Shown: in pieces, positions 17,299 to 27,259 of the stretch | Layout: each line of letters begins with the position of its first letter | How positions within the stretch are numbered: the first letter of the stretch is position 1 | Source of the DNA: Aquimarina sp. BL5 | Lineage (GTDB): Bacteria > Bacteroidota > Bacteroidia > Flavobacteriales > Flavobacteriaceae | Length of the DNA stretch: 64,000 bases | NCBI RefSeq assembly: GCF_003443675.1 | Contig: NZ_CP031963.1 | Span: 5,120,501-5,184,500, forward strand | Direction: 5' to 3' | Notes under the pieces: generated by a model | What the model was told of the DNA's origin: nothing | The model's input: only the letters and a program-made list of their open reading frames with translations | Database searches by the model: none | Program-made: the position numbers and the translations under genes

Positions 17299-19872
17299 AT
17301 GAAATTTAAAATTACTTTAAAAACTATTTTGTCAATGGTTTTGGTATTTAGTGCCGTATTAGTAAATGCACAGAACACCCAAAAATCAATTGCAAAATTG
17401 AAACAGCAAGCTAATGCCGTCTTAACCATTAACGAGAATTCTGGATTAACAGAATTTGTAAGATTTCCTACAGAGAAAACTATGCAAGTAAAGGGAGCAA
17501 CCCTTGAGCAGAAGACAATAAATTTTTTGGAAGATTTTAAATCTCTTTATAATATTAAATCCGTAGAAAATTCATTGGTTATAGAGAAAACGAAGAAAGA
17601 TAATTATGGATTAGACCACGTGATCTTAAAACAACAATATAATGGAATTCCTGTTTACGGAGGAGAGTTAAGATTTCATTTTGACTTAAATAAAAATATT
17701 ACTTCAATAAATGGAAAAGTTGTACCTAATATTAAATTGAATACAACTCCCACTTTAAGTATATCCGAATCAAATTCAATTGCACTTTCTGCTATAAGAA
17801 GTCAAGGTTTAAATAAATCGGGAGCAGAATTAAAAGTAAATAAAAATACACTTTATATCTATCAAAAAGGTTTGATCAAAGGGGATACTGGAGCACTTTA
17901 TCTGGTATATCATATAGAAGTAAGAAATGATAATGATGTAAGAGAGTATGTTTTTATAAATGCACATACAGGTGAAATAGTTGAACAAATAACCGGAATG
18001 GCACATGCTCTTGATAGAGTGTTGTATGAAGAAAATACTAGCAATCTTGTTTGGCAAGAGGGAGATGCTTTTCCTGGCATATTAGATCAGTGGCAACAAA
18101 CTGAATTAGCAGCAGCAGAACATACCTATAATTTTTTTAAAAATGCTTTTGGGTATCTTTCTTATGATGGACAAGATGCACAGATGATAACTATTAATAA
18201 TAATCCGAATATAAGTTGTCCTAATGCAAATTGGAATGGAGTGTCAGCTAATTATTGTACAGGTACTGCAGCAGATGATGTAGTAGCGCATGAGTGGGGA
18301 CACGCGTATACAGAATATACTAGTAATCTAATTTATGCATATGAATCTGGTGCGATTAATGAATCGTTTTCTGATATCTGGGGAGAAACTATTGATTTGT
18401 TAAATGACTACCAAGACGAAGGAGAAGATGTTTCACTTCGTACAGGTTGTGATACTTCACTAAGATGGATGATGGGAGAGGATGCTTCTGCTTTTGGAGG
18501 AGCGATTAGAGATATGTGGAATCCTAATTGTGAAGGTGACCCTGGAAAAGTAATTGATTCCAATTATTTATGTGGTACGGCAGATAGTGGAGGTGTTCAT
18601 ATCAATTCTGGTATCCCTAATCATATGTATGCATTGTTAGTTGATGGAGGTACATTTAATGGACAGACAATTAACGCTATTGGATTAACAAAAGCTGCGC
18701 ATATATTTTGGAGAGCGCAAAGTAATTATTTAACACTTGTAAGTAATTTTGCAAACTTAGCTGATGCTATTGAAGCTTCTGCTACCGATCTTATTGGTAC
18801 TAATCTAGAAGGTCTTTCTACGACTGCTCCAGTTGGAGCTTCTGGAGAAATTATTACTGCTGCAGATGTGTTAGAAGTAGAGAAAGCCATATTGGCAGTA
18901 GAATTGAGAACGCCAAATAACTGTGGTTACCAACCATTATTATCTAATACAGGGACTGTTCTTTGTGACAACGCATCAACAAATGCTATCTTTTTCGAAG
19001 ATTGGGAGACAGGAACTGATGGATGGACAATGGAACAACTTCCTGAAAATGCTAGTGATTGGGAATCAAGAGACTGGGCTATAGAAAGTTCTCTTCCTGA
19101 GGGACGTGAAGGAAAAAGTATATTTGGTACAGATCCGATTAATGGCGATTGTAGAGGCAACTTTCAAAACGGTATTATACGCCTACAGAGTCCAGTTATA
19201 AATATTCCTGCAGTGGCTGAAGGAGGTATTTTCGAGTTGGCGTTTAATCATTTAGTGGCTACAGAAGCTACTTGGGATGGTGGTAACATAAAATATAGTT
19301 TAGATGGAGGCCCTTGGACGCTAATACCATCCGAAGCATTTACTGAGAACCCTTATAATAATACATTAAAAACTGCTGCTGAAGGAAATGATAATCCACT
19401 TCAGAGTGAAAACGCTTTTACTGGCGCTGATGAAGGTTCGAATACAGGAAGCTGGGGAAGAAGTTTGATTGATTTGTCTTCTATTGGAGTAAACGATAAT
19501 TCTACTATCCAATTTCGATTTGAAATGGGAACTGATGGATGTAATGGATTGTTTGGTTGGTATATTGATGAAATAATGCTTTTTAATTGTGCTCAAACAA
19601 CATTATCGATAGCGGATAATGAGTTTATATCTAAAAATATTAGTGTATATCCGATTCCTTCAAACGGAATTGTTAATTTAAGAAAACTTACAAATATCAA
19701 TTTAATAAAAGCGGAGATATATGATATTAACGGAAGAATGTTAAAGACAATTAATCTTTCTGATGTTACTGTCGAAAAAGCAATTGACATCTCTAATTTA
19801 ACAAGAGGGGTTTACTTTATGTCTATTACTACAGAAAATATTGATGGAGTAATAAGAATAGTAAAAGAGTAA
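17299..19872 (+). CDS. M4 (thermolysin-like) secreted metalloprotease, T9SS-sorted
   Basis: 857 residues: signal peptide to VNAQ, FTP/PepSY propeptide (to about residue 230), then the M4 peptidase. The zinc motif HEWGH lies near residue 330 and the second zinc ligand sits in GAINESFSDIWGE about 20 residues later. After the catalytic domain comes a MAM/immune-inhibitor-like beta-sandwich (FFEDWETGTDGWT ... FGWYIDEIMLFNC). A T9SS domain (VYPIPSNG, with the usual Asn replaced by Ile) ends the protein. The propeptide should be removed after export. Monocistronic, ends at a strong convergent terminator. Confidence 0.92.
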   Translation: MKFKITLKTILSMVLVFSAVLVNAQNTQKSIAKLKQQANAVLTINENSGLTEFVRFPTEKTMQVKGATLEQKTINFLEDFKSLYNIKSVENSLVIEKTKKDNYGLDHVILKQQYNGIPVYGGELRFHFDLNKNITSINGKVVPNIKLNTTPTLSISESNSIALSAIRSQGLNKSGAELKVNKNTLYIYQKGLIKGDTGALYLVYHIEVRNDNDVREYVFINAHTGEIVEQITGMAHALDRVLYEENTSNLVWQEGDAFPGILDQWQQTELAAAEHTYNFFKNAFGYLSYDGQDAQMITINNNPNISCPNANWNGVSANYCTGTAADDVVAHEWGHAYTEYTSNLIYAYESGAINESFSDIWGETIDLLNDYQDEGEDVSLRTGCDTSLRWMMGEDASAFGGAIRDMWNPNCEGDPGKVIDSNYLCGTADSGGVHINSGIPNHMYALLVDGGTFNGQTINAIGLTKAAHIFWRAQSNYLTLVSNFANLADAIEASATDLIGTNLEGLSTTAPVGASGEIITAADVLEVEKAILAVELRTPNNCGYQPLLSNTGTVLCDNASTNAIFFEDWETGTDGWTMEQLPENASDWESRDWAIESSLPEGREGKSIFGTDPINGDCRGNFQNGIIRLQSPVINIPAVAEGGIFELAFNHLVATEATWDGGNIKYSLDGGPWTLIPSEAFTENPYNNTLKTAAEGNDNPLQSENAFTGADEGSNTGSWGRSLIDLSSIGVNDNSTIQFRFEMGTDGCNGLFGWYIDEIMLFNCAQTTLSIADNEFISKNISVYPIPSNGIVNLRKLTNINLIKAEIYDINGRMLKTINLSDVTVEKAIDISNLTRGVYFMSITTENIDGVIRIVKE

Positions 19873-19901
19873 AGTATAGAATGCATTCTAAATAGTAGTT
19901 T

Positions 19902-19941
19902 AAACACGGCATAGTAACTTAAGTTATTATGTCGTGTTTTT
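19902..19941. terminator. Bidirectional terminator, protease / MeaB
   Basis: AACACGGCATAGTAACTT pairs with AAGTTATTATGTCGTGTT (three mismatched or wobble positions) and is followed by TTT. It lies between the stops of two convergent genes. Confidence 0.8.
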
Positions 19942-19992
19942 GCTTTTTACAAAAAAATATAATAACTATAATTGATAAAGTTTTTTTACAAC

Positions 19993-21063
19993 TTATCTAC
20001 TAAGGGATAATAAATATCTAGCAGCCGCAAATGGAGTAATCTTATGTTGCTGAACGGCTTCGATTTGATTGGATAAAGCTTTTTTGATTGTAGGGTGATT
20101 ATAAAAAGAGTTTTTTAGCTGTTCTTCTATAGTTTGTAATAACCAAAATTTATTTTGTTGGATTCTATTCTTTTCAAAATAACCATTATTAGAGGAGACT
20201 TCTAAATATCGTAAAATTAGCTCCCAAATTTCATCAATACCCGTATTTTTAAGGGCACTGCATACGAGTACTTCTGGCGACCAGCTGCTTTCTGCTAAAG
20301 GATATAAATGTAATGCTTTTCTAAATTGGTTTTTAGCTTCTCGTGCGGGTTTTAGGTTATCACCATCAGCTTTGTTGATAACGATCGCATCAGCCATTTC
20401 GATGATACCCCTCTTTATTCCTTGTAACTCATCGCCTGCTCCAGCTAATTTCAGTAAAAGAAAGAAGTCAACCATTCCGTGCACAGCAGTTTCACTTTGA
20501 CCAACACCTACCGTTTCAATAATAATTACGTCATATCCTGCCGCTTCACAGAGAATGATAGATTCACGAGTTTTTTGAGCAACACCACCCAAAGAACTTC
20601 CCGAAGGAGAAGGTCTAATAAAGGCTTTAGGCGACCTTACCAATGATTCCATTCTGGTTTTATCACCTAAGATACTGCCTCCAGAAATAGTGCTGCTAGG
20701 ATCTACAGCCAATACGGCTACCTTTTTACCCTTAGTAATTAGTAGGTTCCCTAAAGCTTCAATAAAAGTACTTTTACCTACACCTGGAACTCCCGTAATT
20801 CCTATTCTTATGGATTTATTTGAGTGTGGTAAACATTTTTCGATGAGCTCTTGGGCTTTTTTATCGTGCTTTTGCTGTCTACTTTCTACTAATGTTATTC
20901 CTTTGCTTAGAGATGTGGTGTTTTGTGAAATAATTCCTTTGAATATATCACGTATGGATACCTCTTTTTGTTGTAGTTTTTTAAATCGATCAATAGCATC
21001 CTGATTAGTTCCAGAAGGTATTTTAGAAGATTGATCTTGTTGTTCCATATCATTTTTATTCAC
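19993..21063 (-). CDS. meaB: MeaB, methylmalonyl-CoA mutase-associated GTPase
   Basis: 356 residues, G3E-family GTPase. Walker A is GITGVPGVGKSTF; other motifs are AVDPSS, ETVGVGQSE and NKADGDN. MeaB gates delivery of adenosylcobalamin to methylmalonyl-CoA mutase and protects it (family knowledge). The mutase genes are not in this window, but a cobalamin adenosyltransferase is encoded at 36985-37560. The start may be the first Met or the second at residue 6 (MEQQDQ). Convergent with the M4 protease. Confidence 0.93.
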   Translation of the reverse strand: MNKNDMEQQDQSSKIPSGTNQDAIDRFKKLQQKEVSIRDIFKGIISQNTTSLSKGITLVESRQQKHDKKAQELIEKCLPHSNKSIRIGITGVPGVGKSTFIEALGNLLITKGKKVAVLAVDPSSTISGGSILGDKTRMESLVRSPKAFIRPSPSGSSLGGVAQKTRESIILCEAAGYDVIIIETVGVGQSETAVHGMVDFFLLLKLAGAGDELQGIKRGIIEMADAIVINKADGDNLKPAREAKNQFRKALHLYPLAESSWSPEVLVCSALKNTGIDEIWELILRYLEVSSNNGYFEKNRIQQNKFWLLQTIEEQLKNSFYNHPTIKKALSNQIEAVQQHKITPFAAARYLLSLSR

Positions 21064-21141
21064 AATGAAGCTTTATAACAAATTTATAAATTCATTTGAG
21101 TAAACTTGTTATTATTTGAGGTAATACAAAGAGAAAATCAT

Positions 21142-21702
21142 TTACTTTAGTTTTATCGGAACTGCAATTGCCGTTTGATCCCATGCCAGATACATGATCG
21201 TAAAGTCATTGGCTTCCTGAAAATAAATCGAAAATTGTTCTATCACATTCAGTAATCGCTGAACTGGAACCTCTATAGTTAAGATATCATATTTGGGATC
21301 ATGAGAAGGGTTTCCATCTGTAAAATTTACACCCCAATTATATTCACCACTATTAAAAATAACTTTCCACGAATTCTCACCTGGAATCGTCCATAAACTA
21401 TAAGTACCAGCTTCTAATACGGTGCCATCCACAAGAATATCCTTATCAGTTGTAAAGGTGGTAGCCTCATTGGCTCCAGTTCTCCATACTTGATCGAAAG
21501 GAACTAAACCCCCAAAAATCACTCTTTCTTTTCTAAAAGGCCTATTGTAAAAAACAGTAAAATTAGCTTCTTTACTCTTGTGTGTTATTGTCTGTTCAGG
21601 ACTATGTTTTTTGGTATTAGATATTAGTATAGATCTTCCCGCAATACCAATAATTATAATTCCGATAATAATGATGAGTGATCTTTTTAGAAGCTTTGAC
21701 AT
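21142..21702 (-). CDS. DUF2911 membrane-anchored/secreted protein
   Basis: Start set at MSKLLKRSL (21702): the longer frame from 21753 would place a polar stretch before an otherwise clean signal anchor (SLIIIIGIIIIGIAGRSI). The mature part carries the DUF2911 core: VFYNRPFRKERVIFGGLVPF, VWRTGANEATTF, LEAGTYSLWTIPG and WKVIFN. Function unknown. The family is abundant in Bacteroidota and envelope-located. The gene is divergent from the oxidoreductase gene. Confidence 0.85.
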   Translation of the reverse strand: MSKLLKRSLIIIIGIIIIGIAGRSILISNTKKHSPEQTITHKSKEANFTVFYNRPFRKERVIFGGLVPFDQVWRTGANEATTFTTDKDILVDGTVLEAGTYSLWTIPGENSWKVIFNSGEYNWGVNFTDGNPSHDPKYDILTIEVPVQRLLNVIEQFSIYFQEANDFTIMYLAWDQTAIAVPIKLK

Positions 21703-21762
21703 ATCTCGATATTTGATGATTAAAGATAATTTATTTTGCCTATGAAAGTACATATAATTGCT

Positions 21763-21770
21763 TACTTTTG
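21763..21770 (+). promoter_or_regulatory. -7 promoter element for oxidoreductase gene
   Basis: TACTTTTG fits TAnnTTTG, 18 bases before the ATG at 21789. A TTG lies 24 bases further upstream (21736-21738), slightly longer than the usual spacer. Confidence 0.5.
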
Positions 21771-21788
21771 GGCTCTTACTGCTAGTTT

Positions 21789-23387
21789 ATGGTCGAAAAA
21801 TCCTATAAAAAATTCACTTCAGATATTGTATTTACAAATGATACTTATGTGATCATTGGTTCGGGAGTTGGAGGCCTTTGTACCGCAGTTTTTTTAGCCA
21901 AAGCAGGAAAAAAAGTTGTAGTGTTAGAACAGCATTACACACCTGGCGGATTTACACATACCTTTAAAAGGCGGAAAGGTCTTGTTTGGGATGTAGGAGT
22001 ACATTATGTGGGAAATATGAAAGAGAATTCGGGGTTAAGAAGGATCTTTAATTATTTGTCGGATAACAAACTAGAATGGGATCCAATGGGAGATCCGTAT
22101 GATGTAGCGTATATCGAAGGTCGCAAATTTGAATTCGTTGGTGGTCAGGAAAATTTTAGGAAGAAGTTTTACGAATATTTTCCAAACGATAGAGTAGCTA
22201 TTGATAAATACTTGAAATTACTGCAAAAGTCCACTAAAAAAAACCTTCTGTACTTTATGCAAAAGGCTTTTCCAAGTTTGTTAAGTATATTATTAGGACC
22301 ATTATTTAGAAGGATTCAAAAACCGCTCGCTAGCAAAACAACATATGAAGTTCTCAGTAGTATAACGGATAATCAGGAGTTGATAGCAGTGTTATGCGCT
22401 CAATGTGGTAACTACGGATTGTCTCCTAAAGAGAGTAGTTTTGCATCCCATTGTATTGTGATTAATCATTTTATGGAAGGAGGTTACTACCCAAGAGGAG
22501 GTGCCAATCGTATCCATGAAACTATTGTTGATAATTTAGAATCACTCGGAGTTCAGGTATTTATAAAGGCAAGAGTAGAAAAAATTATTACCAAAGGAAA
22601 ATCTGTAAAAGGGTTGTTAATTAATGGTAAGGAACACACGTGTAGGAGAGTCATAAGTAATGCAGGAGCCCGTAATACATTTCACAAATTACTTGACTCA
22701 CCTGTTAATAATAAAAAGCATTTAGATTTCAATAAAATTAGTCCTTCTACCTGCCATCTATGTCTATATATAGGACTCAATAAAAGTGATGCGGCATTAA
22801 AGTTACCAAAACATAATATATGGTGGTATACGGATAAGGATATGGATAGTATTCTTAATGATAAAGATAATTTGTCAAATAATAAATTATCGTTTGCATA
22901 CATATCATTTCCATCTGCTAAAGATAGCCTTTGGTCATCAGAACATCCGGATAAAGCAACTATACAGTTGATAGGTAGAGCGTGGTATAAGGATTTTAGT
23001 CAATTTGAAGATGAACCTTGGTTAAACAGAGGAGAGGAATATGATAAGATCAAAGAAAGGTTTAAAACTAAAGGTTTATCTTTATTAAGAGAGTTGTATC
23101 CACAATTAGAAGAGCATATTATTCACGCTGAAGTGTCTACACCGGTTTCCACCCGAAAGTTTAGTAACTATAGTCAAGGAGAAATTTACGGTGTTACTCA
23201 TGCTCCAGAACGCTATCAAACAAGAGTTTTACGCCCTAGAACCCATATTAAAGGATTATATCTCACCGGTCAGGATATAACACTGGTCGGAATAGGAGGT
23301 GCTATGGGGAGTGGAATATTAACAGCTACTACCATAATAAAATGGAATATGAGTAAACAATTTAAGGAAATAGCCGCAAAATATTAG
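21789..23387 (+). CDS. RetSat/CrtI-like FAD-dependent oxidoreductase
   Basis: 532 residues. A dinucleotide-binding motif lies near residues 20-55 (VIIGSGVGGLCTAVFLAKAG ... VVLEQH) with the following PGGFTHTF typical of phytoene-desaturase/RetSat proteins. A second FAD contact is at the C-terminus (LYLTGQDITLVGIGGAMGSG). Members saturate or desaturate polyenes such as carotenoids and retinol (family knowledge). No carotenoid genes are adjacent, so the substrate is open. No N-terminal signal peptide. Confidence 0.85.
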   Translation: MVEKSYKKFTSDIVFTNDTYVIIGSGVGGLCTAVFLAKAGKKVVVLEQHYTPGGFTHTFKRRKGLVWDVGVHYVGNMKENSGLRRIFNYLSDNKLEWDPMGDPYDVAYIEGRKFEFVGGQENFRKKFYEYFPNDRVAIDKYLKLLQKSTKKNLLYFMQKAFPSLLSILLGPLFRRIQKPLASKTTYEVLSSITDNQELIAVLCAQCGNYGLSPKESSFASHCIVINHFMEGGYYPRGGANRIHETIVDNLESLGVQVFIKARVEKIITKGKSVKGLLINGKEHTCRRVISNAGARNTFHKLLDSPVNNKKHLDFNKISPSTCHLCLYIGLNKSDAALKLPKHNIWWYTDKDMDSILNDKDNLSNNKLSFAYISFPSAKDSLWSSEHPDKATIQLIGRAWYKDFSQFEDEPWLNRGEEYDKIKERFKTKGLSLLRELYPQLEEHIIHAEVSTPVSTRKFSNYSQGEIYGVTHAPERYQTRVLRPRTHIKGLYLTGQDITLVGIGGAMGSGILTATTIIKWNMSKQFKEIAAKY

Positions 23388-23391
23388 TTTA

Positions 23392-23616
23392 TTATATTTG
23401 ATTAATTACTCTATTAAAATTCATTACGGTCACAGCACAAGCATTTCTTTGAGTTATCAGTGCATCTAGTATAGATTTTGGTAATTGTTTTGTTTCTAAA
23501 AAATTATCGATACGATTGATGATGTCTTTGGAGCAGTCTACATTGTTTTTTATAAGGTTAATCATCTTTTCTAACTCTTTTGGGTTTTGATTATCATTTT
23601 TATAGAGCCTATACAT
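23392..23616 (-). CDS. Small hypothetical protein
   Basis: 74 residues, predicted all-helical, with three Cys or Cys-adjacent positions (NVDCSKDI, QRNACAVTV). It ends only 4 bases from the convergent oxidoreductase stop, a packing consistent with a real gene. No family recognised. Confidence 0.55.
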   Translation of the reverse strand: MYRLYKNDNQNPKELEKMINLIKNNVDCSKDIINRIDNFLETKQLPKSILDALITQRNACAVTVMNFNRVINQI

Positions 23617-23843
23617 TTTTTATAAAGGTTTTGATTAATTGCCTATTAGTATCTATTAACTAAAATTACTTACCAGACAGGGCGTTAATTTTTTATTAAT
23701 ATTTTGATATTCAACGGATTCGGTTATTTTGATGATTTTTATCTTTAATTTTGCAACAAGTAAGTATCGAAAGTCGTCTTTAGAAGAGAATAGTAATTAG
23801 AACAGTTTTAAAGAAGTAATCACTAACCAAAATTCGGATAAGT

Positions 23844-24389
23844 TTGTTACAGAGCGAGCTAATAGAACAATGTAGAGCTAATGATCGTAAAGCACAGATG
23901 AAGCTTTATAATAAATACTGTGATGGTATGTATTATGTTGCATTACGATTTCTTAAGGACCCTTTTGAGGCAGAAGAGGCTATGCAAGAGTCTTTCATAA
24001 AAGCCTTTATGAAACTTCATCAATTTACCGGCGATGTTACTTTTGGAGCATGGCTAAAAAGGATCGTGATTAATAAGAGTATTGATATGCTCAAAGCAAA
24101 AAAAATGAATATGGTTGCTATTAATGAACAAGTAATGGGTACAGTAGAGGAAATGGACGATTGGTCCGTGTCTGACTCAACCACAGTGGATGAGGTGAAA
24201 AGCGCCATAGAAAGACTACCAGAAAAATATAAATATGCCGTAATGCTATTTTTAATAGAAGGATACGATCATAAAGAAATTAGTGAGATATTAGATATTA
24301 CACCGGTTGCTTCGAGAACTCTAGTACATAGAGGAAAGAAACAGCTTCAGGATCAATTAAAACATTTAAGAGATGGGACAGGATATTAG
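23844..24389 (+). CDS. ECF-type RNA polymerase sigma factor
   Basis: 181 residues. Sigma region 2 spans residues ~20-90 (MKLYNKYCDGMYYVALRFLKD and AEEAMQESFIKAF). Region 4 spans ~120-175 (IERLPEKYKYAVMLFLIEGYDHKEI, HRGKKQL). The start is a TTG, because no ATG occurs upstream in frame and LQSELIEQCRANDRKAQM is the usual family beginning. It overlaps the next gene by 17 bases, which is strong evidence for translational coupling to its membrane partner. Confidence 0.9.
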   Translation: MLQSELIEQCRANDRKAQMKLYNKYCDGMYYVALRFLKDPFEAEEAMQESFIKAFMKLHQFTGDVTFGAWLKRIVINKSIDMLKAKKMNMVAINEQVMGTVEEMDDWSVSDSTTVDEVKSAIERLPEKYKYAVMLFLIEGYDHKEISEILDITPVASRTLVHRGKKQLQDQLKHLRDGTGY

Positions 24390-24984
24390 AGAATTACTGA
24401 AACAGGATAACAAGATTCCTGCAGAGCGATTAGTAGAAGGTCACCAGAACCGTTTTATGGCTAGATTAGAGGAAGAACTTCCTAAAAAAGCAAGAAAGTT
24501 TAATTACGGTTGGTTAAGGGTCGCTGCGAGTGTAGTTGTAATATTGTCTGTTTCTATGTTTGCTTTTAATGAGTTTGGGAATAATGGTATAGATGGAACT
24601 CAGGTTGTTGATGTCGATGCACAAGAATCAAAGAATGCTACTGTTGTGTTAACTAAGCAGACTTCGTCATTGGCTGAGATGTTTCCGGAGTATGAAGAAG
24701 CAGAGAACTATTTATTGACAGGGATAAAATTTCAATTATCTCAGATCAATGTAGATGATTCTAACAGAGATTTGGTAGAAAGCTTTATGAAACGATTAGA
24801 GAACCTAAATAAAGAATATTTAGATCTTAATAAAGAATTGATAGAAGTGGGACCTAATGTACAGAGTGCTGAAGCGATGATAGAAAATTTAACGCTTAGG
24901 CTCTCTCTTTTGAAAAGACTAAAAGACAAACTAAAAGAATTAGAAAAAATTGAAAATGAAAATTACATTGATATACAAGCTTAA
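24373..24984 (+). CDS. Probable anti-sigma-like single-pass membrane protein
   Basis: 203 residues: a cytoplasmic head (~50 residues), one membrane helix (LRVAASVVVILSVSMFAF), then a periplasmic domain rich in coiled-coil heptads (LENLNKEYLDLNKELIEV ... LLKRLKDKLKELEKIEN). Position and topology fit an anti-sigma factor for the ECF sigma gene it overlaps. No zinc-binding HxxxCxxC motif is visible, so it is not a ZAS-type anti-sigma. It overlaps the following gene as well. Confidence 0.75.
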   Translation: MGQDIRELLKQDNKIPAERLVEGHQNRFMARLEEELPKKARKFNYGWLRVAASVVVILSVSMFAFNEFGNNGIDGTQVVDVDAQESKNATVVLTKQTSSLAEMFPEYEEAENYLLTGIKFQLSQINVDDSNRDLVESFMKRLENLNKEYLDLNKELIEVGPNVQSAEAMIENLTLRLSLLKRLKDKLKELEKIENENYIDIQA

Positions 24985-26335
24985 TATTATTACACTTAGT
25001 CTAGTATGTTTTTCTGGAGTACTTGCGCAGAATAGACAAGATAAATTAAGTGAGAAGTTTGTAGTAAATAAGGATGTTACAGTTCATCTTAATACCAGTC
25101 ATACAGAAGTTGTTTTCGAAACTTGGAATAAAAATTCCGTGGAAATAGAAGCATATATCGAAGGTGATGATATTACAGAAGACAACAAAGAACGTTTCTT
25201 GCAAAACTGGCGAATAGAAGCATTGGGTAATAGTCGTGAAATTACCATAAATTCTATTACTGGTAACTTTTGGTCAGGAAATGTATCCGCCGCTAATACA
25301 AAGAACGCTGATTTACCAGAATTCAGAAGGTTAGAACCTGTTATTTCGGATATGTTAAGACCTATTCTAAAGAATATGAAAAACAACCCAATGCCAAGTG
25401 CATTGTCTGAAAACTTGGCAAGTATGAATTTTGATACGAATAAGTTTAAGGAAAATGAGGAAAAATATATCCAGCAGTGGGGAGACCAGATTAAGGAAAA
25501 GTTTGGCGATAATTATGAAAGTGTTGTAAAAAATTGGACAAAAGAATTAAATAAAAATACTTCACAAATCCAATCGAATGGATCAATTACTTCTCAGGAT
25601 TGGGCAGGAGAAGAATTTGCTCGAAGAATGCAAGCTTGGGCTTCTCAATTTTCAGGAGATTTAGAAATAACTCAAACAAATGGATCTAATGTTACTGTAT
25701 ATAGATATAGTTCTAGAATGAATACTTCAGGAGCCATAAATAGGATTGTAAAGGTTAGATTACCAAAAGAGGCATTGCTTAAACTGAATATTAGACATGG
25801 TAATGTCAAATTAGCAGAGAAAACAATCAATATGATTGCCTCTTTATCTCATACTAATCTGGAAGCTAATGTAATAGATGGGGATCGTACATTTATAAGA
25901 ACTTCATATTCTCCTGTACTTATCAAACAATGGAATAATGGTAGATTGGCTGTTAATTATGTAAAAAATTGCAGAATTCAGAATGCTAAGAATCTTAGAA
26001 TAAATGCAGATTCTAGTAATATTTTTATTCAAGAATTAGAAGAGAATGCAGCAATCTCTGGAAGTTTTGGAGCAATTACAGTTGCAAATCTTTCAGAATC
26101 ATTTTCTACGCTGGATTTGGCGATAGAGAATAGTGATTTTAAGTTAAACCTTCCTGAGGCTGCTTTTAATATTGCCTATAGCGGTGTACAAAGTAGGATC
26201 TCTATACCTAAAACTATGGAAGCAAATGCAAGAAGAAATTTTGGAAATGTGTTTGTAAATGGATTTAACAAAACCAGAGATACGGATAAAGTAATTACAA
26301 TAAACGCTAAGTATAGCGATATTATACTACAATAA
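24956..26335 (+). CDS. Secreted DUF4097-like beta-repeat protein of the sigma operon
   Basis: About 459 residues. The ATG at 24956 is preferred over an in-frame TTG at 24950. Signal peptide to VLAQ. The N-terminal ~80 residues (VNKDVTVHLNTSHTEVVFETW) and the C-terminal ~200 residues (INADSSNIFIQELEE ... AKYSDIILQ) resemble the beta-helical DUF4097/putative adhesin fold. A helical, charged insert of ~130 residues lies between. It starts inside the previous gene, so sigma factor, anti-sigma-like protein and this exported protein form one coupled operon, probably for envelope sensing (inference). Confidence 0.8.
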   Translation: MKITLIYKLNIITLSLVCFSGVLAQNRQDKLSEKFVVNKDVTVHLNTSHTEVVFETWNKNSVEIEAYIEGDDITEDNKERFLQNWRIEALGNSREITINSITGNFWSGNVSAANTKNADLPEFRRLEPVISDMLRPILKNMKNNPMPSALSENLASMNFDTNKFKENEEKYIQQWGDQIKEKFGDNYESVVKNWTKELNKNTSQIQSNGSITSQDWAGEEFARRMQAWASQFSGDLEITQTNGSNVTVYRYSSRMNTSGAINRIVKVRLPKEALLKLNIRHGNVKLAEKTINMIASLSHTNLEANVIDGDRTFIRTSYSPVLIKQWNNGRLAVNYVKNCRIQNAKNLRINADSSNIFIQELEENAAISGSFGAITVANLSESFSTLDLAIENSDFKLNLPEAAFNIAYSGVQSRISIPKTMEANARRNFGNVFVNGFNKTRDTDKVITINAKYSDIILQ

Positions 26336-26360
26336 TTTTACAATAATGTGTTAATTATTG

Positions 26361-26396
26361 AAAAGCTCTGCTAATCAGTTTAGTAGGGCTTTTTTA
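26361..26396 (+). terminator. Terminator of the first sigma operon
   Basis: AAAAGCTCTGCTA pairs with TAGTAGGGCTTTT through two wobble or mismatched positions and is followed by TT, about 25 bases after the stop. Confidence 0.75.
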
Positions 26397-26598
26397 TTGG
26401 CCAATTTTACCTGTATAAATGTTTTTTCTTGTAAATATAGGATTACATTTTTTGTTTTTTTAAGAGTCTATTTGTGCATTTTGTCGGATATAGAAAAACT
26501 TAAGCTAAAAATCTTTAAGACTCTTTTTATCACTCTCTTTTTGTGGTAAATTTAAAGTGGGAAAATACAAATCATATCAATCTAATTTTAAGTAGCTT

Positions 26599-26898
26599 AT
26601 GAAAAAATTATTACTAATTTTTTCTTTAATGTGTGCTACAGTTTTGTTTGGAAATAATGGAAATGACGAAAGCCTCATCGTTAACCGTAATGGAAACATT
26701 ATTACTGTAGTAGATTTTAAAGATGGGGACAAAGTCAAATTATTCGAGTTGAAAACAGGTAAGATTATTACCTACAAAACCAAGAGAGGAATCTTCGATT
26801 TAAGTCAGCTTCCGGCTGGAAAATATCTCTTAATTGATAAGAATGGACGAAAAGTAGTTGTAGAGAAACAAATCGATCCAGAGTTTTTTGTTAAATAA
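26599..26898 (+). CDS. Small secreted single-repeat protein (GDKxKLFE family)
   Basis: 99 residues: signal peptide (LLLIFSLMCATVLFG), then one copy of a ~65-residue repeat, LIVNRNGNIITVVDF, DGDKVKLFELKTG, IFDLSQLPAGKYLL and KVVVEK. The same unit appears twice in each of two neighbouring genes (27260 and 30835). Its strand order and the LSQLPxGxYLL core recall the T9SS C-terminal sorting fold, but the protein has no separate cargo. Function unknown. Confidence 0.75.
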   Translation: MKKLLLIFSLMCATVLFGNNGNDESLIVNRNGNIITVVDFKDGDKVKLFELKTGKIITYKTKRGIFDLSQLPAGKYLLIDKNGRKVVVEKQIDPEFFVK

Positions 26899-27259
26899 TT
26901 ATAACCAAAGAACATAAATTTATGTAAGTAAATTAGCACTAAAACGTTAATTTTATTCACATATAGTGCTGGTTATTAATGTTTTTTTAAGAAAATTAGA
27001 ATTGTAAGAAAAACGTTTTTTGGTTTGTTCACCTAAATATTATGCGTTTAGTCTATGTTTTAATAATTATTAAAAAAATAAAATATTGATAATCAGATAT
27101 TTAGTGATTTAAAACTACAAAAATTAACTTTTTTGTGTCATTGGTCGAAAATCAAAAACGTTTGATCTAAAAGTTCGCTATTTTTTTCGCGAAACGATAA
27201 TTTAACAATATTATTGTATGGTAATCACGTAATAATATTACAATTAAAAATTCCAGACA
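26899..27259. other. AT-rich gap between repeat-family genes
   Basis: No open frame. The last 150 bases hold a T-rich/CG-flanked stretch (CTAAAAGTTCG near 27167) with a partial counterpart (CTAAAAGTCTG) upstream of the paralogous gene at 30835. This suggests shared control, but it is weak. Confidence 0.4.

Noticed and set aside
26358..26549. 63-codon plus-strand frame after the first sigma operon
   Set aside because: Overlaps the terminator hairpin; Cys/Phe-rich translation of AT-rich spacer.
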